From positions 5,113,501-5,177,500 of the forward strand of contig NZ_CP155559.1 in assembly GCF_022095615.2 (NCBI RefSeq): a stretch of DNA of 64,000 nucleotides, given 5' to 3'. The notes below the pieces were generated by a model that was not told where the DNA came from, did no database searches, and saw only the letters and a program-made list of their open reading frames with translations. Source of the stretch: Bacillus thuringiensis (GTDB taxonomy: Bacteria > Bacillota > Bacilli > Bacillales > Bacillaceae_G). A program made the position numbers and the translations under genes. Below are positions 36,481-45,210 of this stretch, in pieces (the first letter of the stretch is position 1; each line of letters opens with the position of its first letter).

Positions 36481-37173
36481 CTAGCCAATGAATGGCATAA
36501 ACATCGGTATGACAACTACAGTTACAACCCCCACTACTGTTACAGCAATACTTGCCATAGCTGCCTCTACTTCACCCATTTCAATTCCTACTGCCACTCC
36601 TAATGCGTGACCCGCTGTTCCAAGTGCTAAACCTTTTGCAATTGGATGCTTTACTCTAAATGTTTTTAAGAATAATGCTCCTAATGCGTATACAATAACC
36701 GCGTTAAAAATAACTGCAAACGATGTAATTGCTGGTATACCACCAATACTTTCAGAGATCGGTAACGCAATTGCTGTTGTTGCTGCTTGTGGTAACATTG
36801 AATTCATTACCGCTGTATCTAGACCAATTGCTTTTGCAACAATGAACACGACAATTACTGAGCAAATAGATCCAACCACAATAGCCGATAAAATTTGCCA
36901 CCAATATTTTTTTAACTTGTCCACTTGTTTATATAATGGAATTGCAAACGCGATTGTTGCTGGTTCTAAGAAGAAACTAATCATTTTTCCGCCAGTATTA
37001 TATTCTTCAAAAGTAAAGTTACCTACTTTTAGAAAGACAATCCCTAATACCATAGCTACGAATAATGGTGTGAATAAGAAGAATCCTTTTGAATGCTTAA
37101 ATAATAATGTTCCGATTCCGTATGCAATTAATGAAACTACGATTCCGAAATATGGAGTCATTGTGCTTGCCAT
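36481..37173 (-). CDS. lrgB: LrgB/PftB membrane protein
   Basis: Polytopic protein of 230 residues with about seven hydrophobic helices, LrgB/CidB family. [18 protein letters not shown] near 130 and [14 protein letters not shown] near 185 are the family signatures. With LrgA it was first described as an antiholin-like pair; in B. subtilis the homologous PftAB pair is a facilitated pyruvate transporter. ATG 37173 is chosen because AGGAGG sits eight bases upstream; the ATG at 37179 is too close to it. It is the second gene of lrgAB, directly under LytSR and cre-type control elements. Confidence 0.92.
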   Translation of the reverse strand: MASTMTPYFGIVVSLIAYGIGTLLFKHSKGFFLFTPLFVAMVLGIVFLKVGNFTFEEYNTGGKMISFFLEPATIAFAIPLYKQVDKLKKYWWQILSAIVVGSICSVIVVFIVAKAIGLDTAVMNSMLPQAATTAIALPISESIGGIPAITSFAVIFNAVIVYALGALFLKTFRVKHPIAKGLALGTAGHALGVAVGIEMGEVEAAMASIAVTVVGVVTVVVIPMFMPFIG

Positions 37174-37207
37174 GTTCATTCCCTCCTAACAATATATACT
37201 GAATTGG

Positions 37208-37639
37208 TTACGCAACTTTTCCGTGCTTGCGTCCTTTATTTACTACTTTCAATTCTTTCGTATCTTCTATTTCTTTGTCATCTTTTCCTAAAATGAATTG
37301 TGCAAATAACCCTGTTACAGCGAGTAAAATAATTGTTGCAACAACAATTACAGTTAAAATTTGTACAAAATATTGTCCCATTACACCGAGAGAATTAATA
37401 ACCGAAATACCTGATGGAACGAAAAGGAATCCGATAATACCTGTTAAAGCTGTTCCGAGTGATTCAACTTGTTCCAATTTAATAACTTTTAAACATAATA
37501 AGCTAAATAGAATAACTAATCCGATCACTGATGAAGGCATCGGAATTGGTAAATGTGTTGCAATAATATTAGAAACTAACATAATAGCTGAAAATATGAA
37601 TGCTTGTGATAAGAAACTATATACTTTTTTCGTACTCAT
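37208..37639 (-). CDS. lrgA: LrgA/PftA holin-like membrane protein
   Basis: Small membrane protein of 143 residues with four hydrophobic helices, LrgA/CidA family. [19 protein letters not shown] near 28-46 and [16 protein letters not shown] near 70-85 are conserved in this family. The basic, charged C-terminus is cytoplasmic. ATG 37639 has AGAGG about eight bases upstream; an earlier GTG (37648) lies inside that site. It is the first gene of lrgAB, with a perfect cre box (37693-37706) in the promoter region and lytSR upstream. The pair probably forms a pyruvate facilitator, as for PftAB. Confidence 0.92.
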
Positions 37640-37692
37640 TTTGGCCACCTCTTTCGATTTGGTACCTTAATTGTATAAGATACAAACAAAAC

Positions 37693-37706
37693 TGTAAGCG
37701 TTTACA
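37693..37706 (-). promoter_or_regulatory. cre (CcpA) operator in the lrgAB promoter
   Basis: TGTAAGCGTTTACA fits the consensus TGWAANCGNTNWCA at every position and is a full palindrome. On the minus strand it overlaps a possible -35 (TTACAG) 16 bases before TACAAT, so repression by CcpA on glucose is expected. Confidence 0.85.
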
Positions 37707-37758
37707 TAACAGAACGTCAAATATACAAAATTAGTTACAGAAATAGGCAGATGAAATA

Positions 37759-37794
37759 CAAAAAGCTACTTCTTAAATACGAAGTAGCTTTTTG
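37759..37794 (-). terminator. Terminator of lytSR
   Basis: Stem AAAAAGCTACTTC with GAAGTAGCTTTTT. The last six codons and stop of lytR lie within it. Confidence 0.9.
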
Positions 37795-38513
37795 AGTTCT
37801 TTTGCATATGTACGGCTAACAGGTACTTTTGATCCTTCTTTCATAATTAAATTATATGTAGAATTGAACCATGGTTGTATTTCTGTAATATGATTAATAT
37901 TTGCAATAAAACTACGATGGACACGCATAAAACTTGCTTGCGGCAACTTTTTTTCCAAAATGACAAGTGTATCGTGTGTTACATATGTTTCTCTCGTCGT
38001 TTTTACTGTCACCTTTCCGTCTACAAGTCCTACATATATAATATCTTCAATATTCACAAGTACAATCGATTCTTCAATTGGTAATGCTAATTTATGCATC
38101 TCGGTCGTTACGTCTATACTCTTTACTTCTTGTTTTGTTTCTAATTTTATTTGTTTTTGCTTTTTATATTTCTTTAATGTCTGTACGATACGTTCTTCAT
38201 CAAATGGCTTTAAAATGTAGTCTAACGCATCTACTTCAAATGCTTGCAATGCATATTGATCATAGGCAGTAGCAAAGACAATTGCAGGGGGATTTTTCAT
38301 CTTCTTTAATATATTTGCGATTTCAAATCCGTTATCATCAGATAATTGAATGTCTAGGAACACAATATCTGGCTTGTTTCTCATTAATTCCTCTAATGCA
38401 TCCTCTACACAATCCGCCTCACCAATTATCTCTACTTCTTTCGTTTGCTCTAATAAATATTTCAATTCATCACGCGCTAACATTTCATCATCAACTACTA
38501 ATACTTTTAACAC
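37773..38513 (-). CDS. lytR: LytR/LytT response regulator with LytTR domain
   Basis: Response regulator of 246 residues. The receiver is intact: DDE at 8-10, phospho-acceptor Asp54 (IVFLDIQLSDDNG), Thr in FATAYD and Lys in DYILKPF. The C-terminal LytTR domain (about 140-245) has FMRVHRSFIANINHI and PVSRTYAKEL. It overlaps the lytS 3' end by 23 bases, so translation is coupled. Partner LytS and target lrgAB adjoin. The contrast with the Asp-less paralogue at 10081-10797 is notable. Confidence 0.93.
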   Translation of the reverse strand: MLKVLVVDDEMLARDELKYLLEQTKEVEIIGEADCVEDALEELMRNKPDIVFLDIQLSDDNGFEIANILKKMKNPPAIVFATAYDQYALQAFEVDALDYILKPFDEERIVQTLKKYKKQKQIKLETKQEVKSIDVTTEMHKLALPIEESIVLVNIEDIIYVGLVDGKVTVKTTRETYVTHDTLVILEKKLPQASFMRVHRSFIANINHITEIQPWFNSTYNLIMKEGSKVPVSRTYAKELKKLLRI

Positions 38514-40260
38514 TCCGTTTTTCCTCCCCTACTTTTTTCGGAATTACAAAGAGGATCTTTGTCCCTTGCTCTAATTCACTTTCAATTTGAAGCATTGTCT
38601 CTTTCCCAAATAACCCGATAAGTCGTTCATTAATATTATATAAAGCCGTTCCAGTCCCTTTCTGTGATGGAACTACCATTTTTCCTAATTGTCCGAGACG
38701 TTCACTCTCAATCCCTTGTCCATTATCTTGGACTTCAAAATGCACCATCCCCTCCTTTTCAAACACATGTACCTCAACTTCGCACACTGGCTGCTTTTTC
38801 GGAAAAGCATGGCGCAATGCATTTTCAACTAATAGCTGCAGTACAAATGGTGGAACTAAAGTCGTCTTTAACTCTTCCTCAATGTACATCTTCACTTCAT
38901 ACTTATTTGGGAACCGTGCTTGTTCCAATGATAAATATGCATGTACATGGTTTAATTCTTGTTCTAGCGGAATCAATAACTGACGTGCCCCTTGTAAATT
39001 ACAACGAAAATACACGCTAAGCTGTAATAATAACTTCCTTGCTTTTTCTACATCTGTTCGGCATAAAGCTGATACTGTATTAATCGCATTAAATAAAAAG
39101 TGCGGGTTAATTTGTGCTTGTAATGCCTTTATCTCTGCATCTTGTAATAATTTGCTTTGCAACTCAGCTTCACCTAATTCAAGCTGCGTGGAAAATATTT
39201 TTGCTAACCCTTCTGCTAGCTCCTCTTCAACACGACTTAACTGGTTAGGGTTCTTGAAATACAGTTTTAATGTCCCTATCGTATTTTCATGTGACGTTAA
39301 TGGAATAACAATAGCTGCTTGCAGAGGACAGCCTTCATGTTGGCAATTAATAACCTCACGTGATTTCGCTTTCATTATTTTCCCTGTATGTAAAACCTCT
39401 TTCGATAAACCTGTTATTAAACTGTGAGAAGGAATATGATGATCTGATGCTAATCCAACGTGAGCTAATATTTTCTCTGTATCTGTTAAGGATACCGCAT
39501 CCGTTCCCGTAAAGCGGTGAATAATTTGTGCCACATGTTTACAAGACTCTTCTGTTAATCCTTGGCGAAAATATGGTAATGTCTTATCAGCAATTCGTAA
39601 TACCTTATGTGTTTGCAAAGCTTTCGCATTCTCTTCCTGGCGCAAAATAGCTTGTATCATAGAAAGTAAAATAAAACTTCCGAAACTATTTACAAGGATC
39701 ATTGGTATCGCAATTGTTTTCACGATACTAATTCCATCCTCTACGATTAATAGGATCATAATCATTTCTAAAGAAACGATAAACACGCTTAAAACCGCCG
39801 AAAACTTAGGCGTAATTGTACGATTATATTTTTTAAAAATGTATCCAATATACCCCGTTATAACACCTGCTAAAATTGACGAAATTGCACAACTTAGCGC
39901 TGTCGTCCCGCCAAGCATATAACGGTGAATACCAGCAATCGATCCTACTCCAATTCCGACGATAGGACCACCAAGCAATCCACTAATCCCAACACCCATA
40001 ATACGTGTATTCGCAATTGTACTCGATGATGAAACACCTTGTAGCCAATTTTCATTCATAATTGTATTCCCTGCAATTTCAATTCCCGTGTAATTACTTA
40101 CAATTGTAAACACTGAAAAAATACAAATAAGCTTAAGCTTATCTACATACCCATCTTGTCTATGAAGAAGGCGCCTGAACGTTTTAATATGAGAAAGTAA
40201 AAACCCTAAAATAACAATAAGTCCGACACGTTCAATCATCATAAGTACTAAATTTAGCAT
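38491..40260 (-). CDS. lytS: LytS sensor histidine kinase
   Basis: Membrane sensor kinase of 589 residues. Residues about 1-200 form the 5TM-5TMR_LYT sensor (for example NTRIMGVGISGLLGGP and GLGV-type repeats), followed by a GAF domain (about 225-360, with Cys-rich INCQHEGCPLQAA), the His_kinase domain with phospho-acceptor His in QINPHFLFNAIN, and a HATPase domain (LVENALRHAF, DNGQGIE). LytS-type kinases respond to extracellular pyruvate in B. subtilis and to membrane potential in staphylococci. It is operonic with lytR; the target is the downstream lrgAB pair. Confidence 0.93.
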   Translation of the reverse strand: MLNLVLMMIERVGLIVILGFLLSHIKTFRRLLHRQDGYVDKLKLICIFSVFTIVSNYTGIEIAGNTIMNENWLQGVSSSSTIANTRIMGVGISGLLGGPIVGIGVGSIAGIHRYMLGGTTALSCAISSILAGVITGYIGYIFKKYNRTITPKFSAVLSVFIVSLEMIMILLIVEDGISIVKTIAIPMILVNSFGSFILLSMIQAILRQEENAKALQTHKVLRIADKTLPYFRQGLTEESCKHVAQIIHRFTGTDAVSLTDTEKILAHVGLASDHHIPSHSLITGLSKEVLHTGKIMKAKSREVINCQHEGCPLQAAIVIPLTSHENTIGTLKLYFKNPNQLSRVEEELAEGLAKIFSTQLELGEAELQSKLLQDAEIKALQAQINPHFLFNAINTVSALCRTDVEKARKLLLQLSVYFRCNLQGARQLLIPLEQELNHVHAYLSLEQARFPNKYEVKMYIEEELKTTLVPPFVLQLLVENALRHAFPKKQPVCEVEVHVFEKEGMVHFEVQDNGQGIESERLGQLGKMVVPSQKGTGTALYNINERLIGLFGKETMLQIESELEQGTKILFVIPKKVGEEKRSVKSISS

Positions 40261-40423
40261 CTGTGATTCATTCCTTTTTATATGAGTTAGTTTTATTATG
40301 GGAAAATAATGAAGTGGGCGTCAAGGAGAATGAAGTATCTTTTGAAATATTTTACACATAACAATACACTCTTTATTTGACAATCTAATAGAAGAGTGCT
40401 AAAAATAAGGTAATATAATACAG

Positions 40424-40548
40424 TCCTTTAACCCAACCCCGTGAGGTTGAGAAGGAAGTCGGAATATACTATACGTATGGTCTTTTTTAGGGATACGTAT
40501 GCTTTTTTGGCCTTCTCATCATATCAGGTGAGAAGGCCTTTTGTTATT
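40424..40548 (+). promoter_or_regulatory. PyrR-type transcription attenuator before an MFS gene
   Basis: An ordered attenuator. Anti-antiterminator: TCCTT (40424-40428) with AAGGA (40452-40456) enclosing AACCCCGTGAGGTT, which fits the PyrR loop consensus ARUCCNGNGAGGYU except for one U-to-C change. Antiterminator: TGAGAAGG (40448-40455) can pair with CCTTCTCA (40511-40518), with an internal ATACGTAT hairpin (40471-40500). Terminator: GGCCTTCTC (40509-40517) with GAGAAGGCC (40530-40538), then TTTTGTTATT. PyrR with UMP should stabilise the first hairpin and favour termination. A TATAAT lies at 40414-40419. Confidence 0.82.
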
Positions 40549-40588
40549 CTTCCATAGCGACTGTAGAAGAAAATAAGGAGGAGTAATG

Positions 40589-41887
40589 ATGAACGTCACT
40601 ACCGATGTACAATCAACAACAGAGGAGACGAAAGAGAAAAGATATAAAACATTATTTGGCTCTGCGCTAGGATATGCAGCAGAAGGTTTAGATATGTTGC
40701 TCTTATCTTTCGTACTCGTCTACATTTTAAAAGAATTTCATTTAAGCCCTGTTGAAGGTGGAAACTTAACATTAGCTACCACAATAGGAATGCTGATCGG
40801 GTCTTATTTATTTGGATTTATTGCTGATTTATTTGGGCGTATCCGTACGATGGCCTTTACAATCTTACTATTCTCACTAGCAACAGCACTTATTTATTTC
40901 GCAACAGATTATTGGCAATTATTAATTCTTCGCTTTTTAGTTGGAATGGGAGTTGGTGGTGAATTCGGGATTGGGATGGCCATCGTAACTGAAACATGGT
41001 CTAAAGAAATGCGTGCTAAGGCGACATCCGTTGTTGCACTTGGATGGCAATTTGGCGTACTAGTCGCTTCACTCCTTCCAGCATTTATCGTCCCGCATTT
41101 CGGATGGAGAGCTGTTTTCTTATTTGGACTCATTCCCGCTTTACTAGCTGTCTATGTTCGCAAAAGTTTAAGTGAACCGAAAATATGGGAACAAAAACAA
41201 CGATACAAAAAAGAATTGTTACAAAAAGAAGCTGAAGGCAATTTAACAACTACTGAGGCAGAACAACTAAAGCAAATGAAAAAGTTCCCACTTCGAAAGT
41301 TATTTGCCAATAAAAAAGTAACGATAACAACAATTGGTCTTATTATTATGTCATTCATCCAGAACTTCGGATATTATGGAATTTTCACATGGATGCCAAC
41401 TATTTTAGCAAATAAATATAACTACACTTTAGCAAAAGCGAGCGGTTGGATGTTCATCTCTACGATCGGCATGCTAATTGGAATTGCGACTTTTGGTATT
41501 CTAGCCGATAAAATTGGTCGCCGTAAAACTTTTACAATCTATTATGTCGGTGGTACTATATACTGTCTCATTTACTTCTTCTTATTCACAGACTCAACAT
41601 CATTGTTATGGGGAAGTGCATTGCTTGGATTCTTTGCCAATGGCATGATGGGAGGATTCGGAGCAGTTTTAGCTGAAAACTATCCTGCTGAAGCTCGCTC
41701 GACAGCAGAGAACTTTATTTTCGGAACAGGACGCGGTTTAGCTGGATTTGGGCCTGTTATTATCGGCTTACTTGCTGCAGGTGGAAATTTAATGGGAGCA
41801 CTATCTCTCATCTTCATTATTTATCCAATCGGTTTAGTTACAATGCTACTATGTGTCCCAGAGACGAAAGATAAAGTATTAGAATAG
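40589..41887 (+). CDS. MFS transporter under a PyrR-type attenuator
   Basis: Twelve-helix major facilitator of 432 residues in the metabolite/aromatic acid:H+ symporter group. GSALGYAAEGLDMLLLSF begins helix 1, GFIADLFGRIRTM is motif A, and RFLVGMGVGGEFGIGMAIV near 115 and NYPAEARSTAENF near 365 are typical. A charged loop of about 45 residues separates the halves. Substrates of relatives are organic acids; the PyrR-type leader suggests a pyrimidine-related acid such as orotate, as inference only. AAGGAGG favours the second of two adjacent ATG codons (40589; the first is 40586). Confidence 0.85.
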   Translation: MNVTTDVQSTTEETKEKRYKTLFGSALGYAAEGLDMLLLSFVLVYILKEFHLSPVEGGNLTLATTIGMLIGSYLFGFIADLFGRIRTMAFTILLFSLATALIYFATDYWQLLILRFLVGMGVGGEFGIGMAIVTETWSKEMRAKATSVVALGWQFGVLVASLLPAFIVPHFGWRAVFLFGLIPALLAVYVRKSLSEPKIWEQKQRYKKELLQKEAEGNLTTTEAEQLKQMKKFPLRKLFANKKVTITTIGLIIMSFIQNFGYYGIFTWMPTILANKYNYTLAKASGWMFISTIGMLIGIATFGILADKIGRRKTFTIYYVGGTIYCLIYFFLFTDSTSLLWGSALLGFFANGMMGGFGAVLAENYPAEARSTAENFIFGTGRGLAGFGPVIIGLLAAGGNLMGALSLIFIIYPIGLVTMLLCVPETKDKVLE

Positions 41888-41940
41888 ATTGAAACTGTAC
41901 AGAATATGATCCCCTTCGAGAAAAGTAGTTAAATAAATAG

Positions 41941-41980
41941 TAAAGAGGAAGCATCTCAAATGAAATGCTCCCTCTTTTTA
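41941..41980. terminator. Terminator between convergent MFS and BCCT genes
   Basis: Interrupted stem AAAGAGG-AGCAT with ATGCT-CCTCTTT, followed by a T-run on the plus strand. Confidence 0.85.
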
Positions 41981-41995
41981 TATAACTACAATTAT

Positions 41996-43564
41996 TTATT
42001 TTGATTTACTAGCTTTTTGGAACAAGAAGGAAGTTTTCTCTTCTTCTTTTACAATACCTTGTTTTAAGGCTAATTCCCCTGCAACTTTAGGCGCTAGCCA
42101 TAGCATTGGGAATAACAGAATGGATACCGGGACAGCTGTTACTACGATGAATGATTGTAATGCATTAATACTTCCCTCACCCATGTATAAAAGAATCGCT
42201 GCAACTGTTCCCATAATAAGTGACCAAAATACTCGCAAGCTAATTCTAGGATCTCCATCTCCAGTCACTGCCATTGAAATCGAATAAGCCATTGAATCTC
42301 CTGTTGTCACTACAAATAAGATTGTTAATAAAAGAAATGCAGGTCCAATAATATTAGATAGTGGCAGTTGCTCTGTAATTGCAATCATAGCCGCTGGCAT
42401 ACCAGATTCACTTAATGCGGTCGAGATAGAACCAGGCTTCATTAACTCATAAAATACACCTGATCCCCCTAGTATAGTAAACCAAAACGTTGTAATAATA
42501 GGTGCAATAATTCCAATTGCAACAATGATTTCTCGGATTGTTCTCCCTCTTGAAATACGGCTCACTAAAATTGCCATCATCGGTCCATATCCAATAAACC
42601 ATCCCCAGAAAAAGATTGTCCACGACCCTAACCAACCTGTATCACCACGATATGTGCTCATTGGAATAAATTCATTTATATAAAATCCAAACGAAGAAAC
42701 AAATGAATCAATAATAAACCCACCTGGTCCAAACAGTAATACGAATACCATTAATAAAACTGCTAACCTAACATTTAAATTACTTATAATTTGAATCCCT
42801 TTATCAATTCCCGTTACCGCAGATATAGTAGAAACAGCTACTACACAAACAATAATGGCTAATTGAGTAGTAAACACATCAGGAATGTTAAACAATGCTT
42901 GTAACCCATAACTTGCTTGTAGTCCTAAAAATCCGATTGGACCAATTGTACCTGCAGCTACCGCAATAATAGCAAATACATCGATCATTGTTCCAAGCCA
43001 ACTCTTTCGCAATTTCTCTCCAAAAATAGGATATAAAAGTGTTCGAGGTTTTAACGGCATACCTTTATGATAATGTCCGTACATCATAACTACCGCACTA
43101 ATTGTACCTAAAATCGTCCAAGCGAGGAAACCCCAGTGCATATAGCTTTGTGCTAAAGCAGGCATTACCGCTTCTTTCGTTCCAGCAGTTATACCTTCAT
43201 GTATTGGTGGCACCGTCATCAAATGGTACATCGGCTCTGCAGCTGCCCAAAAAACGCCACCTCCGGCAAGTAATGTAGACATAATAATAGCGAGCCATTT
43301 TGTCGTACTAATCTCAGGTTTTTCTAGCCCCCCAAGTTTAACTCTCCCATATTTCGAAAACGCCATACACATTGCCACAATAAATGTACCAATTAATAAA
43401 ACCTGCCAAAAGGCACCAAAATATTTAATTGAAGCTGCAAAACTGCTATTAATGACTCCCTCTACGTAACTTTTATTTAAAATAACTGCAATTACAAATA
43501 ATAAAAGTGAGCCACCACTAATAAGAAATACAGGCCAATCCGTTTTTCGACTCTTCATTCTCAT
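41996..43564 (-). CDS. BCCT-family betaine/carnitine/choline transporter
   Basis: Twelve-helix Na+- or H+-coupled transporter of 522 residues, BCCT family. The substrate cage lies in the ATKWLAIIMSTLLAGGGVFWAAAEPMYH stretch and in GSWTIFFWGWFIGYGPM near 312-328, the family signature with its tryptophan box (W-x-x-F-x-W-x-W). A basic N-terminus precedes helix 1. Members import quaternary ammonium compounds as osmoprotectants or nutrients. ATG 43564 has GGAGG eight bases upstream. The promoter carries a 10-base inverted repeat and a near-cre box (43606-43646). The exact substrate is open. Confidence 0.9.
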   Translation of the reverse strand: MRMKSRKTDWPVFLISGGSLLLFVIAVILNKSYVEGVINSSFAASIKYFGAFWQVLLIGTFIVAMCMAFSKYGRVKLGGLEKPEISTTKWLAIIMSTLLAGGGVFWAAAEPMYHLMTVPPIHEGITAGTKEAVMPALAQSYMHWGFLAWTILGTISAVVMMYGHYHKGMPLKPRTLLYPIFGEKLRKSWLGTMIDVFAIIAVAAGTIGPIGFLGLQASYGLQALFNIPDVFTTQLAIIVCVVAVSTISAVTGIDKGIQIISNLNVRLAVLLMVFVLLFGPGGFIIDSFVSSFGFYINEFIPMSTYRGDTGWLGSWTIFFWGWFIGYGPMMAILVSRISRGRTIREIIVAIGIIAPIITTFWFTILGGSGVFYELMKPGSISTALSESGMPAAMIAITEQLPLSNIIGPAFLLLTILFVVTTGDSMAYSISMAVTGDGDPRISLRVFWSLIMGTVAAILLYMGEGSINALQSFIVVTAVPVSILLFPMLWLAPKVAGELALKQGIVKEEEKTSFLFQKASKSK

Positions 43565-43605
43565 TTACACTTCCTCCTTCCTCAGCAATCTAAAAAAACA
43601 ACTTT

Positions 43606-43646
43606 ATTATGTTTTATCGTTTACACCCAAAACATAATGATTATAT
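43606..43646 (-). promoter_or_regulatory. BCCT gene operator region: inverted repeat, near-cre, -10
   Basis: An inverted repeat (ATTATGTTTT, 43606-43615, with AAAACATAAT, 43629-43638) begins directly after a minus-strand TATAAT (to 43643). Inside lies TGTAAACGATAAAA (minus strand, 43612-43625), 13 of 14 to the cre consensus. Confidence 0.5.
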
Positions 43647-43749
43647 AAGCATAACAATTCATCGATTTTCTACACACTTATGTTGTCCCTAAAAATATGC
43701 TAAATCCCTTATTTAAAAGAAAATTTCTATTCCTATTACATAAAAAAGC
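43647..43749. other. Intergenic stretch between BCCT promoter and nos terminator
   Basis: Part of the 360-base gap between the BCCT start and the nos stop. Outside the operator region and the nos terminator it is AT-rich, with no element or coding frame that can be supported. Confidence 0.4.
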
Positions 43750-43784
43750 AAAACAAAAGACCTTATATTTCTATAAGGTCTTCG
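43750..43784 (-). terminator. Probable terminator of nos
   Basis: Minus-strand stem AAGACCTTATA with TATAAGGTCTT followed by TTTGTTTTG. It is about 140 bases past the nos stop. Confidence 0.75.
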
Positions 43785-43924
43785 AAACAGAAATTTGATT
43801 ATAACATAAGGAACTCCTTGGTTCAAAAAGCTCCTTCCAAAAATAACCGAGAGTAAAGGCTTCCATTTGCTACGTAACAGTAATTAAAAAAAATTATATT
43901 TTGCATAAAAAACTATACTAAATA

Positions 43925-44995
43925 TCATTTATGAAAGAAATTCGGCTTCAAAATTTCATTTGGATACGGTTTATGATAAATATGAGTGGTAGCTGGTGAC
44001 AACGGTGGAATGAGCCACACCCAATTGCCTGTTACAACCCGTCCACATGCTGCTTCTTGCTTCTCGAATTGTTGAAATTGTTGTGCAGCTGTATGGTGAT
44101 CTACAATACTAACTCCTTGTTTTTTGAAGGAATGTAAAACAGCTACGTTTAATTCAATTAACGCCTTATCTTTCCATAACGTACCGTTTCTCGATGTATC
44201 TAACTCCATCATCTCCGCAACAGCTGGAAGTAAATTATAACGATCATGATCCGCTAAGTTACGAGCCCCGATCTCCGTTCCCATATACCATCCATTGAAC
44301 GGAGCTGCCGTATAGGAAATACCTCCAATTTCTAAGCGCATATCTGAAATCATTGGAACCCCATACCATTTTACTCCAAGCGACGAAATCGGGTATTCTG
44401 GATGTTCAATTGGTACTTCTTTCACTTCTTCTTTTGGAATATCTTTATATACAGTTGCATTTCTATCTATAGAAAACACAAGTGGTAATACATCGAAATT
44501 CGTACCTTCTCCTTGCCAGCCAAGTTCCTGACAAAAATCCGTAAATGCAGCGGCATGAGAGTCACCGATTACTCCCATTTCTGTTTTATATCCTGCATAT
44601 CGAATCAATTGGTGATTATAAATTCGTATATTATTTTCTTCACCTTGATATTGCTTAAAAATCGTAATTGTCGGTTTAACTTTTCCGTCGTTCGTTGCAT
44701 ATTTAATATGATGAATTAATGCATTATAAACACCTTCCTCATCATTTACTTCACGTGCATCTAATATGTGCATCTTACTCCAAAATAGTCTTCCGATACA
44801 TCGATTACTATTGCGCCATGCCATTCGAGATCCATGAACAAGCTCTTCAAATGTATGCTCATACGTACCAGTTTTCTCTATCTCAACTTGAATTTCTTTC
44901 ATGCGCTCTTCTATGAATTGTTCTTTATTCAGCTCTTTATAGCAAATCGTAATAAAATGACTCGCTTCCTTTATTAATTGTTTCGTTTTACTCAT
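43925..44995 (-). CDS. nos: Bacterial nitric oxide synthase oxygenase
   Basis: Heme-thiolate NOS oxygenase of 356 residues converting L-arginine to citrulline and NO. The axial ligand is Cys66 in WRNSNRCIGRLFW. Further NOS signatures are GWYMGTEIGARNLADHDRYN near 235 with the Arg-binding Glu, and WVWLIPPLSPATTHIYH near 325 for the pterin and dimer region. No reductase domain is fused, as usual in Bacillus, so a cellular flavodoxin or reductase supplies electrons. NO protects bacilli from oxidative stress and antibiotics. It is divergent from sodA2, a suggestive pairing. Confidence 0.96.
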   Translation of the reverse strand: MSKTKQLIKEASHFITICYKELNKEQFIEERMKEIQVEIEKTGTYEHTFEELVHGSRMAWRNSNRCIGRLFWSKMHILDAREVNDEEGVYNALIHHIKYATNDGKVKPTITIFKQYQGEENNIRIYNHQLIRYAGYKTEMGVIGDSHAAAFTDFCQELGWQGEGTNFDVLPLVFSIDRNATVYKDIPKEEVKEVPIEHPEYPISSLGVKWYGVPMISDMRLEIGGISYTAAPFNGWYMGTEIGARNLADHDRYNLLPAVAEMMELDTSRNGTLWKDKALIELNVAVLHSFKKQGVSIVDHHTAAQQFQQFEKQEAACGRVVTGNWVWLIPPLSPATTHIYHKPYPNEILKPNFFHK

Positions 44996-45124
44996 AAACG
45001 ATCTCCTTCTATTTCAACAAAACGTTACTACTTTACAGTATAAGCAAAAAGAATAAGAGTCACAAATGAAAGTCGAAGTGTTACTTTTATTGTAATATTT
45101 TTCAGAAAATTAAAGAGATTACTA

Positions 45125-45178
45125 TTGACTTGTATGAAAAACAGGTGTATTTTTGACTCAGGTAAAGTATTTTTACCT
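45125..45178 (+). promoter_or_regulatory. Candidate sodA2 promoter and inverted repeat
   Basis: -35 TTGACT (45125-45130), 17 bases, -10-like TATTTT (45148-45153). An inverted repeat AGGTAAA with TTTACCT (45160-45178) lies just past the presumed start point. The -10 is weak, so the promoter is tentative. Confidence 0.4.
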
Positions 45179-45210
45179 AGACCAACTTTTAGAAGGAAGG
45201 AGGGAATGTT

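Noticed and set aside
38282..38590. 102-codon plus-strand frame antisense to lytR
   Set aside because: It is a shadow of the lytR/lytS coding frames, with no ribosome site and no recognisable protein.
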